Source of the DNA: an uncultured Opitutia bacterium
GTDB taxonomy: Bacteria > Verrucomicrobiota > Verrucomicrobiia > Opitutales > Coraliomargaritaceae
DNA: 64,000 nt
Reading direction: 5' to 3'
NCBI GenBank assembly: GCA_937136395.1
Contig: CAKZOI010000035.1
Coordinates: 129,073 to 193,072 of the forward strand
The translations under genes and the position numbers were made by a program. Position 1 is the stretch's first letter. Every line of letters starts with the position of its first letter. This document shows positions 10,043-18,073 of this stretch, piece by piece. A model generated the notes under the pieces. The model did not search any database and was not told the DNA's origin. It saw only the letters and a list, made by a program, of their open reading frames with translations.

Positions 10043-10528
10043 TTACAGGCTCCAGAGGTAGCTTTGTTTTGTAGCGAGCACTGTGCCGTTGGCATCTTTG
10101 ATTGTGAAGCGCCATGCTGACGGCGTGATTGAGCCTTCGGGCCAGTCCTCGCCAGTGAGGCCAACGAAAATCTCCTTTGTCTTCGGGCGTTTCGCAGGCA
10201 CTGCAAATGTATGTGTTTGCACCTCCACGCCTTTGGACGTGTGGAACTCACCGAAGATCTTTGTGCCAGCAGGTAAGCGACGCACGTTCTCATCAAGAAC
10301 CAAGGTGAAGTAGTAGCCGGTGCGGGCTTCTGGATCTGTGCGAATGATTACGCGATCGCCCGTGTATTCTTTACCAGTCATGTATTCGCTGACGCGCATG
10401 AACTGCTCCTCCTCAATTAGGCGTGGCTTGATCTCTTCGATCACGACCGACGATAGGGAGACAGGCTTGCGGTTGGATGCACAAGAAATACAAAATAGGC
10501 TTAAGAGAGCGACTAGAAGAAAACGCAT
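10043..10528 (-). CDS. Putative lipoprotein, unknown function
   Basis: The protein is 161 residues if started at MRFLLVALLSLFCISCASN, where a basic start, hydrophobic core and lipobox-like CISC indicate lipoprotein export. The frame extends 8 codons further upstream, but that would place charged residues before the signal. The mature part has mixed beta-like composition (RVIIRTDPEARTGYYFTLVLDENVRRLP) and contains GEDWPEGSITPSAWRFTIKDANG, which looks like a beta-sandwich domain. No family was recognised. It stands alone between repeat-rich spacers. Confidence 0.72.
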   Translation of the reverse strand: MRFLLVALLSLFCISCASNRKPVSLSSVVIEEIKPRLIEEEQFMRVSEYMTGKEYTGDRVIIRTDPEARTGYYFTLVLDENVRRLPAGTKIFGEFHTSKGVEVQTHTFAVPAKRPKTKEIFVGLTGEDWPEGSITPSAWRFTIKDANGTVLATKQSYLWSL

Positions 10529-10652
10529 GTCGATAGATTCGTTAGCGGGCAAACGATGTCAATAGTCGGTGTGCTCTCGTCTGATTCTTAATCTTGCTCC
10601 TGCTCTTAATCCACCGCGAAAAGATTAAGATTAAAGCAGTTGCTTGAGAACT

Positions 10653-10775
10653 GGAGGGCGATGCTCTGTCATCGCCGCCGTGTTGGGTGTTCGTCTACGA
10701 GTTTGAAAAGCGATCCACAATATCTTGGGTATTGAGGACTGATTGCCGAACGGTTGCGACAGAGCGCAACCCTCC
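10653..10775. repeat. Composite repeat with REP-like ends, copy B
   Basis: The element begins GGAGGG at 10653 and ends CCCTCC at 10775. Each end carries a hairpin sharing the centre GCTCTGTC or its complement: left stem GGCGAT/ATCGCC, right stem GGTTGC/GCAACC. The inner block 10704-10755 matches copy A at 3511-3560. Word-like repeats (ATTAAGATTAA and relatives) flank it at about 10585-10640. No gene is supported in 10529-10813. Confidence 0.7.
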
Positions 10776-10813
10776 AATCGGCTTCGCCGATAGATTAAGA
10801 GTAAGACGCTTGT

Positions 10814-12007
10814 TTAGAGCGGTAACTCAATCACCTCCCAGGGCAGCCCGCGTAGATTGAGTTCATCCATAAACGGATCGGGATCGCGCTGCTCCATGTT
10901 CCAGACGCCTGGTTCTTTCCAGAGGCCCTTCAGGATCATTTGTGCACCGATCATTGCTGGCACACCCGTGGTGTAGCTGATCGCTTGGCTGGATACCTCC
11001 TGGTAGCATTCCTGATGATCGCAGGAGTTGTAGATAAAAATACGCTTCTTTTTACCGTCCTTGGTGCCGACGATGTCGCAACCGATACAGGTCTTACCCT
11101 TGGTCCGTGGACCGAGACTCGCTGGGTCTGGCAACACTGCGCGGAGGAATTCAATCGGCTGAATCTGTTGTCCCTTGATCTCGATCGGCTCGATCGAGGT
11201 CATACCGACGTTTTCCAATACGCGCAGGTGAGTCAGATATTTCTCGGAGAAAGTCATCCAGAAACGGATACGTTTGAGGCCTTTGATGTTTTGGCAGAGG
11301 GATTCCATCTCCTCGTGGTAGAGGAGGTAGGCGTCTTGTTTGCCCACGACGGGAAAGTCGTAGACTTGGTGCACACTCATCGGCTCGACCTCTTTCCATT
11401 CGCCTGCTTCCCAGTAGCGACCGTTTTGCGTGATTTCGCGGATGTTGATCTCAGGATTAAAATTGGTGGCAAAGTGATAGCCGTGGTCACCCGCATTGGC
11501 ATCGAGGATGTCAATGGTCTCGATCTCATCGAAGAGGTGCTTTTGGGCATAGGCGCAAAAGACATTAGTCACGCCTGGATCGAAACCAGAGCCGAGTAGG
11601 GCAGTGAGCCCTGCGTCCTTGAAGCGGTCTTGGTAGGCCCATTGCCATTTGTATTCAAACTTCGCCTCTTCAGGTGGCTCGTAGTTGGCGGTATCCATAT
11701 AGTGCACTTCCGCAGCGAGGCAGGCATCCATCAATGGCAGGTCTTGGTAGGGCAGTGCGACGTTGATCACCAGTTCCGGCTTTTCGGCATTCAGTATCGC
11801 AGTCGTTGCCGCGACATTGTCCGCATCCAGTGCAAGTGTGCGAATAGTTCGCCCCTGTTTTGCGTTGATATCTTTCGCGATCGCGTCGCACTTCGAAACC
11901 GTGCGCGAGGCGAGAATGATTTCGCTGAAAACCTCCGGTAGTTGTGCACATTTATGCGCCACCACATTTCCGACTCCACCTGCACCGATAATGATTACTT
12001 TAGACAT
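10814..12007 (-). CDS. Carboxynorspermidine dehydrogenase (saccharopine dehydrogenase family)
   Basis: Polyamine biosynthesis enzyme that reductively condenses aspartate semialdehyde with a diamine, giving carboxy(nor)spermidine. The 397 residues match the Vibrio-type enzyme. The N-terminus has the Rossmann motif IIIGAGGVGNVVAHKCAQ. VINVALPYQDLPLMDACL, HYMDTANYEPPEEAKFEYKWQW and GSGFDPGVTNVFCAYAQKH are strongly conserved in this group and separate it from lysine-pathway saccharopine dehydrogenases. The partner decarboxylase (nspC type) is not in the window. The ATG at 12007 is the only sensible start. Confidence 0.87.
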   Translation of the reverse strand: MSKVIIIGAGGVGNVVAHKCAQLPEVFSEIILASRTVSKCDAIAKDINAKQGRTIRTLALDADNVAATTAILNAEKPELVINVALPYQDLPLMDACLAAEVHYMDTANYEPPEEAKFEYKWQWAYQDRFKDAGLTALLGSGFDPGVTNVFCAYAQKHLFDEIETIDILDANAGDHGYHFATNFNPEINIREITQNGRYWEAGEWKEVEPMSVHQVYDFPVVGKQDAYLLYHEEMESLCQNIKGLKRIRFWMTFSEKYLTHLRVLENVGMTSIEPIEIKGQQIQPIEFLRAVLPDPASLGPRTKGKTCIGCDIVGTKDGKKKRIFIYNSCDHQECYQEVSSQAISYTTGVPAMIGAQMILKGLWKEPGVWNMEQRDPDPFMDELNLRGLPWEVIELPL

Positions 12008-12059
12008 GCGGTGTTTAATGAGACATGCGCTTCATTCTTCAAGATTATTTGAATCAAAG

Positions 12060-12158
12060 TCCTAATCGTAATCCTACGCTTCTTCATGATCTTTATCGAT
12101 CCGCTGGCAGGTAAAGACTTACAGAAGTTTAAGAGGATCAAGATTAAGAGTAGGAGCG
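12060..12158. repeat. Word-like intergenic repeat (AGATTAAGAGTAGGA family)
   Basis: TCCTAATCGTAATCCTAC at 12060 faces AAGATTAAGAGTAGGAGC near 12138-12156 in inverted sense. Related words occur at 10585-10640, 10790-10803 and 63866-63950. Function is unknown. Confidence 0.5.
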
Positions 12159-12223
12159 CATCTATAATTATTTGCGACGGTTGAGTTTGATATACAGTCG
12201 CTTGGTGCTATGCCTTGTCCCTT

Positions 12224-13150
12224 ATGGATACCGTTTACGGCTACGAATACACGACTGGCACGCATCTTATTGTCACGGATGAGGATGCGGCGGATTTTTT
12301 GCAGAGTCAGTTCACCAATGAACTGCGTCCGTTTGAGGCGGGGCGCTGCACCTACGGCCTGTGGCTGGATGTGAAGGGGAAGGTCCTTGCAGATAGCTAC
12401 GCGCTGTGTGAAGGGGAGGAGGCCTTTCGTTTAATCAGCGAAACTTCGGAGGCTGCGGTGCTTACGGAAAAATTGGAAAAACATATCATCGCGGATGATG
12501 TGGAGATCGAAACGGCGGAAGCGGTCACTGGCTTTGCCTTGATCGGCGAGGGCTTGGAGTCAGTTTTGGCTGCACTTGGTTTGGAGATCCCGGCTGCCGG
12601 GCAGTTCATCGCTAAGGGCGACTTACGTGTCTTTTTAGGTCGACGTTCCGATCAGCTGAATTGTGAAGTGGTTTGCCTGAATTCAGCTGCGGCCGATGCA
12701 GTTCGCGATGCGTGCACGGTGCAGTCGGTTGAGTGGGCGGATGCGGACTCGATTACGCTGCAACGGATTTCTGCAGGCTTCCCTCAGGTTCCTGTTGAAA
12801 TCGGTCCGAACGATATGCCAGGTGAGGGTGGTTTAGAGAGCGATGCGGTGTCATTTACTAAGGGCTGCTATCTCGGGCAGGAAGTGGTGGCACGTATGCA
12901 CAATGTCGGGCGTCCACAGCGTGCGCTGTTTGTGGTTTCTGGATCGGATACCTGCCCCGAGTCACCGATCGCAATATATAATAGGGAAACAAAGCAAGTG
13001 GGGGAATTGCGCACCACGGTGGAGGCGAAGGAGGGGTGGCTTGGAGTGGCTCTCTTGAAGCATCGCTTTGCGAGCGTTGGTGATGTCTTGCTTGCCGGCG
13101 ACACCGAGCTTACCGTTGAGAGAGTTTTTCGCGATCAGAAAGGTATTTGA
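12224..13150 (+). CDS. ygfZ: YgfZ/GcvT-family folate-binding protein (iron-sulfur cluster maintenance)
   Basis: Tetrahydrofolate-dependent accessory protein for Fe-S enzymes, related to the glycine-cleavage T protein. The key signature is KGCYLGQEVVARMHNVGRPQR, containing the invariant Cys of the KGCxxGQE motif. The N-terminal part (FLQSQFTNELRPFEAGRCTYGLWLDVKGKVLADSYAL) matches the folate-binding barrel. Length is 308 residues from the ATG at 12224; a TTG three codons earlier is also possible. The stop TGA lies 2 bases before the next small gene, suggesting translational coupling. Confidence 0.88.
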   Translation: MDTVYGYEYTTGTHLIVTDEDAADFLQSQFTNELRPFEAGRCTYGLWLDVKGKVLADSYALCEGEEAFRLISETSEAAVLTEKLEKHIIADDVEIETAEAVTGFALIGEGLESVLAALGLEIPAAGQFIAKGDLRVFLGRRSDQLNCEVVCLNSAAADAVRDACTVQSVEWADADSITLQRISAGFPQVPVEIGPNDMPGEGGLESDAVSFTKGCYLGQEVVARMHNVGRPQRALFVVSGSDTCPESPIAIYNRETKQVGELRTTVEAKEGWLGVALLKHRFASVGDVLLAGDTELTVERVFRDQKGI

Positions 13151-13152
13151 AT

Positions 13153-13362
13153 ATGAGTGATTTACAGGATGAAGAACTACAAGGTGTGACGCGGATTTTT
13201 GTGAATTTGGGTGCGGAATCAGAGCAGGCAAAAGTGATGGCTGCACAGCTTTTGAAGCGTGCAGGGCAGATTGCCGAAGAACGTAAAATATCAAAAGTGG
13301 AAGCGGCGGAGACCCTATTAAAACAGGTGATTCAAGCCCGCAACGGCGAGGAGTCTGTCTAA
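13153..13362 (+). CDS. Small helical protein coupled to ygfZ
   Basis: A 69-residue protein of unknown function, starting ATG at 13153, two bases after the ygfZ stop. It is predicted almost entirely helical and acidic-amphipathic (SEQAKVMAAQLLKRAGQIAEERKISKVEAAETLLKQVIQARNGE). No membrane segment or Cys is present. The tight spacing suggests co-translation with ygfZ, but the sequence gives no direct functional clue. The reading frame looks genuine because its codon use resembles that of the neighbours. Confidence 0.65.
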   Translation: MSDLQDEELQGVTRIFVNLGAESEQAKVMAAQLLKRAGQIAEERKISKVEAAETLLKQVIQARNGEESV

Positions 13363-13430
13363 TAGAGCTTGTTTGCGAGTGGCGCGCGCCTTAAACCCGC
13401 TAAAAAGTAGGCTTTAGAGCAGATTTTTTG

Positions 13431-13436
13431 TTGACG
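13431..13436 (+). promoter_or_regulatory. Candidate -35 box upstream of the HU gene
   Basis: A TTGACG hexamer follows a T-rich run 71 bases before the HU start. No convincing -10 box is seen at the right distance, so this is a weak call. Confidence 0.3.
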
Positions 13437-13506
13437 AGTGCATTCTCCAAACGTCTTCTCATCTACAGTCATTGTGACTACTCAACCTCAACAAAATATA
13501 TAAAAT

Positions 13507-13782
13507 ATGAACAAAGCAGAACTTATTGCAGAAGTGCAAAAATCCCTCGGTAAAGATACATCTAAAGCAGCAGCAGAACGTGCAATTGAAGCCGTTCTTG
13601 AAGGTGTGAAAAAGGGTATTAAGAAGGATAAGAACGTTCAACTTATCGGTTTCGGCACATTCTCCGTCACAAAGCGTGCAGCTCGTGATGGAATCAACCC
13701 ACAGACTCGCGAGAAGATCAAGATCAAGGCTTCCAAGTCTGTGAAGTTCAAAGCAGGCGCTGGCCTCAAGGCTATCCTCTAA
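13507..13782 (+). CDS. hup: HU/IHF-family DNA-binding protein
   Basis: Nucleoid protein that bends DNA. The 91 residues have the full HU fold: [54 protein letters not shown], then the beta-arm signature [28 protein letters not shown]. The NPQT in the arm tip is a form of the Asn-Pro intercalation motif. It is followed by a strong terminator and appears monocistronic. Confidence 0.95.
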   Translation: MNKAELIAEVQKSLGKDTSKAAAERAIEAVLEGVKKGIKKDKNVQLIGFGTFSVTKRAARDGINPQTREKIKIKASKSVKFKAGAGLKAIL

Positions 13783-13810
13783 GAGTTTCCCCACTCTAAA
13801 GAATTCTATA

Positions 13811-13840
13811 AAGCTCACGGTGAAAGCCGTGAGCTTTTTT
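13811..13840 (+). terminator. Intrinsic terminator after the HU gene
   Basis: AAGCTCACGG (13811-13820) and CCGTGAGCTT form a perfect 10-bp stem around TGAAAG, with T's to 13840. Confidence 0.92.
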
Positions 13841-13954
13841 GTGCCAGGAATGGGCGGAGGGAAACGTTCCCTCGGCTGAGCGGAGTCGAAGTCCGTCGTT
13901 TGAGCGTGTCTGAGTGTGATCGGTATTGAACCCATTTCGCTGAAGGTTTGGCAC

Positions 13955-14036
<82 letters not shown>

Positions 14037-14191
14037 AAAACTGCAACTTAATTAGGTCAAATCTTTCTAAAGAGTGTTATAAAGTGTCGATAAGCGGTTT
14101 CAAAATCTTACGTCGTAGCAGGAATGATTTTGCCTCTAATGATGTTGCCCAGTGTTGTGTGTGCTAGGTTCAATTGGGTTGTCGTTTCGGG

Positions 14192-14214
14192 GGAGTCAGA
14201 CAGGAGTGTCTGAC
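14192..14214 (+). repeat. REP-like hairpin with GGAG
   Basis: GGAG overlaps the start of a perfect 8-bp hairpin, GTCAGACA-GGAG-TGTCTGAC. Confidence 0.6.
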
Positions 14215-14292
14215 TTACATAACTCGAAGCGGTTTGGCTAACTAAGCAGCACCCCTCCTCGTCAAGGATGGGGAGCATAATTAAGTAAACTC

Positions 14293-14347
14293 GGTTGTTC
14301 AGATAACGAACCCTACCAAGGGTGGGGCGCGATATCCTTATCGTGCC
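14293..14347. repeat. Back-to-back REP-like palindromes (TCCT-loop family)
   Basis: A degenerate hairpin followed by CCCTACC (minus-strand GTAG, 14293-14316) is joined to a plus-strand copy GGTGGGGCGCGATA-TCCT-TATCG (14321-14347). The 517-base gap 13841-14357 holds this, the two REP-like elements above and no supported gene. Confidence 0.65.
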
Positions 14348-14357
14348 GGTCCGACCG

Positions 14358-15200
14358 CTAGAGTCGCTTCATATACTTCTTGCCGAGCTTGTCGCTAAAG
14401 AGAACTCGCTTTTCTTGAATCGCGAGGACTTTGAGCCCTAGATTGTAGTGGACCGTATCGCCGACGACGTAGGTTTCGCCGTTGAGAATGACTTTATTGC
14501 CACTGGATGAGAGACGCATGCCGGTGATTTTCGCTTGGGCGATCCAGTTGATGGTCTCTTGGCCAGGGTTGGCTGCTGCGAGTTTAGCTTCAGCTGCTGC
14601 TTTGGCTTCGGCAGCCGCTTTGGCTTCAAGCCGTGCAGCGTTTGCCTCTGCTTGAAGTCGTGCAGTGGTTGCTTCTGCTTCAAGTCGCGCGGCTCTGGCT
14701 TCTGCGGCGAGTCGCTTCTGTTCGGCTTCAGCTGCCATCTGTGCTTCGGCTGCCGCTTTGGCTTCTGCGGCTTCGCGGGCGAGACGCAACTCTTGGATAA
14801 CTTTTGATTCGCTTGCTGTCGGTGTGGTGCTTGCTTCTGGGCTCACAGGGGCAGTTGCCTCAGGCGCAGAAGTCGTGGCAGCTACTGTCGCTGCGGGTGT
14901 CGGTGTCGTGACGCTGGTCGACTTGATTGGAGTCGATAAGGGGGCAGGCTCAATTGTTGGTGTGGTCGCGAGTTCTTCGGGAGCGTTGGGTTTATTGAGT
15001 AGGATGATACTGAGGCCCGCGATGATACCGATCAATAAAGCGACGACGATAATCACGCCAGGCTTCGCTCCTGAGCTGGGCGCTGCGGTTGCGGCGGCGG
15101 CTGGTTGGCTGCTGGATGCCGCACGTTCTGCAGGGTTGACCGTTTTGGATTGTGCGCGGTCCTGCTGAGCTTTGCGAAGGGCTTGATTGATGAGGCTCAT
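14358..15200 (-). CDS. GspB/MshK-like pilus or secretion accessory protein
   Basis: Bitopic inner-membrane protein of 280 residues. A short cytoplasmic N-terminus (MSLINQALRKAQQDRAQ, typical of GspB/PilP-associated proteins) is followed by one TM helix (VIIVVALLIGIIAGLSIIL, about 49-67). Then come a Pro/Thr/Ala-rich linker, an extremely Ala/Glu-rich coiled coil made of AEAKAAAEA-type repeats, and a C-terminal domain like T2SSB (INWIAQAKITGMRLSSSGNKVILNGETYVVGDTV). It lies 69 bases after an ExeA-like ATPase gene; in type II secretion these two proteins form a complex that inserts the secretin through peptidoglycan. Confidence 0.72.
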   Translation of the reverse strand: MSLINQALRKAQQDRAQSKTVNPAERAASSSQPAAAATAAPSSGAKPGVIIVVALLIGIIAGLSIILLNKPNAPEELATTPTIEPAPLSTPIKSTSVTTPTPAATVAATTSAPEATAPVSPEASTTPTASESKVIQELRLAREAAEAKAAAEAQMAAEAEQKRLAAEARAARLEAEATTARLQAEANAARLEAKAAAEAKAAAEAKLAAANPGQETINWIAQAKITGMRLSSSGNKVILNGETYVVGDTVHYNLGLKVLAIQEKRVLFSDKLGKKYMKRL

Positions 15201-15269
15201 GAAATTGAATGAATAATGGTGAATGAGTAATGACTGATGCGCATGAGAATACTGCTAGCGATGGATCAT

Positions 15270-16088
15270 CTACTTGTGGAGGCGATTAATGTCTTTGAGT
15301 GCTCTGCGGACATCCCACCAGTTCACTTCGTTGTTGTTGCGAATGTAGGTGGAGAGTAGTGCTTTGTCGCAGATATTATTGATCATGCGTGGGATACCGA
15401 GACTGCCTTTAGTGATGAGTCTGACGGCGTGTTTGGTGAATTGGAGTCGCCCATTGCTGCCGGCGAGGGTGAGCCGATGGGAGATGTATTGATTGATCTC
15501 ATTGACGTTCAGTGGCAAGAGATCGTAGTGCACGAGCACACGCTGGCGAAATTGCCGAAGCCTCTTTTCTTTGAGCTTTTCGTTCAGCTCAGGCTGGCCC
15601 ATCAGAATGATTTGCAGTAGCTTTTGGTCATATGTCTCGAGATTGGAGAGCATGCGGAGCATTTCCATGACTTCGAAAGAGAGGTTTTGTGCTTCGTCAA
15701 TGATGACGACGATCTCACGCCCTTTTTCGATTTTTTCTAGCAGTAAATCGTGAATTTGATCGAGCAGGTCATTTTTATCGCTGCCTTCAACCTCAGCGCC
15801 CAGCTCTTTCATGATACCGCGTAGCAACTGGCTTTCGGAGACTCTCGGGTTGAGTAGTAGAGCGGTATCGCAGTTCTCATCGCTCTCGAGTTCTTCGAGG
15901 AGTTTACGGCAAAGAGTGGTTTTTCCGCAGCCGACTTCGCCTGTAAGCACGATAAAGCCTTTTTTTTCTTCGATTCCGTAGCGCAAGTGTTGCAACGCTT
16001 CTTCGTGGGTTGGGCTGAGGAAAAGAAAACGCGGATTAGGCGTCACATGAAAGGGCATTTCCGAAAAACCGAAGTAGTCTTGATACAT
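15270..16088 (-). CDS. ExeA/GspA-like AAA ATPase
   Basis: Peptidoglycan-associated or cytoplasmic ATPase of the ExeA/MshM group, 272 residues. The N-terminus MYQDYFGFSEMPFHVTPNPRFLFLSPTHEEAL is diagnostic. The Walker A motif is GEVGCGKTT at residues 50-58, Walker B is VVIIDEAQNLS, and a sensor-like GQPELNEKL follows. There is no C-terminal peptidoglycan-binding domain, so it resembles the short MshM form. It probably acts with the GspB-like protein downstream in pilus or secretion assembly. No other secretion genes are in the window. Confidence 0.85.
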   Translation of the reverse strand: MYQDYFGFSEMPFHVTPNPRFLFLSPTHEEALQHLRYGIEEKKGFIVLTGEVGCGKTTLCRKLLEELESDENCDTALLLNPRVSESQLLRGIMKELGAEVEGSDKNDLLDQIHDLLLEKIEKGREIVVIIDEAQNLSFEVMEMLRMLSNLETYDQKLLQIILMGQPELNEKLKEKRLRQFRQRVLVHYDLLPLNVNEINQYISHRLTLAGSNGRLQFTKHAVRLITKGSLGIPRMINNICDKALLSTYIRNNNEVNWWDVRRALKDINRLHK

Positions 16089-16165
16089 AGTATGGTGGAA
16101 TCTTCTAAAGGATTCTTAGATTACCCTTTTCAATCGAGGCAAAATCGCCTTCTTTGGGTGTTCTG

Positions 16166-16471
16166 ATGTCGAAGGGTTCAGCACAGCGAAAGGAACGCGT
16201 TATCTTGCTCATGTTATTGGGCATGTTGGTCGTGCTGGTTATATTTTTCAGTAGTCTCATCCTGCAAACATATCGTGAGTATAAGAACTTTAGAGTCCGT
16301 GAAATTAGAATCGAGAAGAAGCTCACACAAGCTCGAAAAGAGTTTGAGCAAAAGGAAGCGTATTTAGCACGCTTGCTGGAGGATCCAGAGTTTCTGGAGA
16401 GAGTGGTGCGCGAACGATTGGGATATGCGAGGCCGGATGAGTTGCTCTTTCGTTTTTCGGACGAGGACTAG
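16166..16471 (+). CDS. FtsB/DivIC-family septum formation initiator
   Basis: Small bitopic division protein, 101 residues from the ATG at 16166. Its layout is a short basic N-terminus, one TM helix (VILLMLLGMLVVLVIFFSSLIL), a coiled coil (YREYKNFRVREIRIEKKLTQARKEFEQKEAYLARLL) and the family's terminal motif FLERVVRERLGYARPDELLFRF. FtsB/DivIC links FtsL and FtsQ in the divisome. A TTG four codons upstream is less likely. It is divergent from the ExeA-like gene with a 77-base gap. Confidence 0.82.
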   Translation: MSKGSAQRKERVILLMLLGMLVVLVIFFSSLILQTYREYKNFRVREIRIEKKLTQARKEFEQKEAYLARLLEDPEFLERVVRERLGYARPDELLFRFSDED

Positions 16472-16598
16472 TGTTTGATTTTTAGGTGCGATTCACCGTG
16501 TAGCGCACCTGTGTAAGCTAAATTTAACTCGTTTCCCTTCGTTCTCGGGATCGAAGTTTGCAATTTGTATGTGGGACCTTAGCTAGGATGCTGCAATT

Positions 16599-18035
16599 AT
16601 GAATCACTCTGAAACGATACAGTCACTCATTCATTCATTTAAAGAAGCAGGCCAGGGGCAGGTCTTCGCTTTTTTTGATCAGCTCGATGCTGCTGCGCAG
16701 GCGAAGCTCGTGGCACAGGCGTCGACGATTGATCTCGCCGAAGTGGCATCGTTGGTCGTGGAGCATGTTGTCGGTTCGCATGAGGGAGGAGTCGATGTGA
16801 ACGGGCTGGAGCCTGCGCCGTATACGGCTTTGCCTGCAAATGGTGGAGACGCTGCGGAGTGGGCCGACGCTCTAGAGGCGGGTTCTTCGGCACTGCGTGC
16901 GGGCAGGGTTGCCGCATTTACTGTCGCCGGTGGGCAAGGCACTCGCCTCGGTTACGATGGGCCTAAGGGCACGTATCCAGTTACGCCACTCACTGAGAAA
17001 ACACTTTTTCAAGTATTTGCAGAGAAAATAGCACGTTCAGGCGAGCGCTTTGAGGTGACGATACCATGGTTTATTTTGACCAGTGAGATTAATAATGATG
17101 CGACCATCGCTGCGTTCGAGGAAAACAATTATTATGGTCTATCAAAGGATTCGGTGCATTTCATCGTGCAGGGCTTGGTGCCTGCGGTCGATCGCGATGG
17201 GAAGATCCTCTTGTCGGATAAGGGCACGATTGCGATGACTCCCGATGGTCACGGCGGTTCGCTTCGTGCATTGGTGCGCAGTGGTGCGATAGACACGATG
17301 AAGGAGCAGGGCATCGACATTGTTAGCTACTTCCAAGTGGATAATCCGATCGTGCAGTGCATTGATCCAGCCTTCGTTGGTTTTCATGTTCTTGGTCAAT
17401 CTGAGCTATCTAGTAAAATGGTGCCAAAGGCGTATCCGCTAGAGAAAGTGGGACATTTCTGTGTGCAAGATGGCAATGCACTCGTTGTTGAATACAGCGA
17501 CATGCCAAACGAAATGCAGGAGCAAACCAACGAAGATGGCTCGATCCGTTTCAACGGTGGTAGTGTAGCGATTCACATCTTTGATCGCGACTTTATCGCG
17601 CGAGCAGGCGGTTCTGGGGAGGACGTGAAGCTACCGTTCCACCGTGCGGACAAAAAGATCCCATTTGTCGATGCGAATGGTGACATTGTGACACCGGACG
17701 CGCCAAACGGTGTGAAATTTGAAATGTTTGTATTCGATGCGTTGCCGCTTGCTAAGAATCCAGTGATTATTGAAGCCGCGCGAGCAGACGAATTCAGTCC
17801 CGTTAAGAATGCCGAAGGCGTGGATTCTCCGCATTCTTGTAAAGAAGATCAGCTCCGCATGTTCGCGCGTTGGCTCAAGGCAGCCGGAGAAAGCATTGAA
17901 ACAGATGAAAGCGGTTTACCTGTATTCACATTTGAAATTAGCCACCGGTTTGCTGCGGATGAGGCAGATTTTATTGCGCAATGGAACGCATTGAGCGAAA
18001 AACCTGCTATTGCCGAAGGCGCGATCGTTGAGTGA
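16599..18035 (+). CDS. UDP-sugar pyrophosphorylase, UAP1-like (UDPGP family)
   Basis: Nucleotidyltransferase making UDP-GlcNAc or UDP-hexose from UTP and sugar-1-phosphate. The 478 residues show the eukaryote-type UDPGP fold rather than bacterial GlmU or GalU. The nucleotide loop is VAGGQGTRLGYDGPKGTYPV (residues 109 onward), followed by PWFILTSEINND, the uridine-site MTPDGHGGSLRAL and VSYFQVDNPIVQCIDPAFVGFH. KFEMFVFDALPLAKNPVIIEAARADEFSPVKN is the classic UAP1 C-terminal block. It sits 38 bases before a phosphohexomutase gene, so the two likely act in sequence. Confidence 0.9.
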   Translation: MNHSETIQSLIHSFKEAGQGQVFAFFDQLDAAAQAKLVAQASTIDLAEVASLVVEHVVGSHEGGVDVNGLEPAPYTALPANGGDAAEWADALEAGSSALRAGRVAAFTVAGGQGTRLGYDGPKGTYPVTPLTEKTLFQVFAEKIARSGERFEVTIPWFILTSEINNDATIAAFEENNYYGLSKDSVHFIVQGLVPAVDRDGKILLSDKGTIAMTPDGHGGSLRALVRSGAIDTMKEQGIDIVSYFQVDNPIVQCIDPAFVGFHVLGQSELSSKMVPKAYPLEKVGHFCVQDGNALVVEYSDMPNEMQEQTNEDGSIRFNGGSVAIHIFDRDFIARAGGSGEDVKLPFHRADKKIPFVDANGDIVTPDAPNGVKFEMFVFDALPLAKNPVIIEAARADEFSPVKNAEGVDSPHSCKEDQLRMFARWLKAAGESIETDESGLPVFTFEISHRFAADEADFIAQWNALSEKPAIAEGAIVE

Positions 18036-18073
18036 CTTTATTTACTAATCACTAACTTCTATCTTCTTAAACA

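Noticed and set aside
10940..11599. 219-codon ORF opposite the carboxynorspermidine dehydrogenase
   Set aside because: It is the antisense shadow of a well-supported gene.
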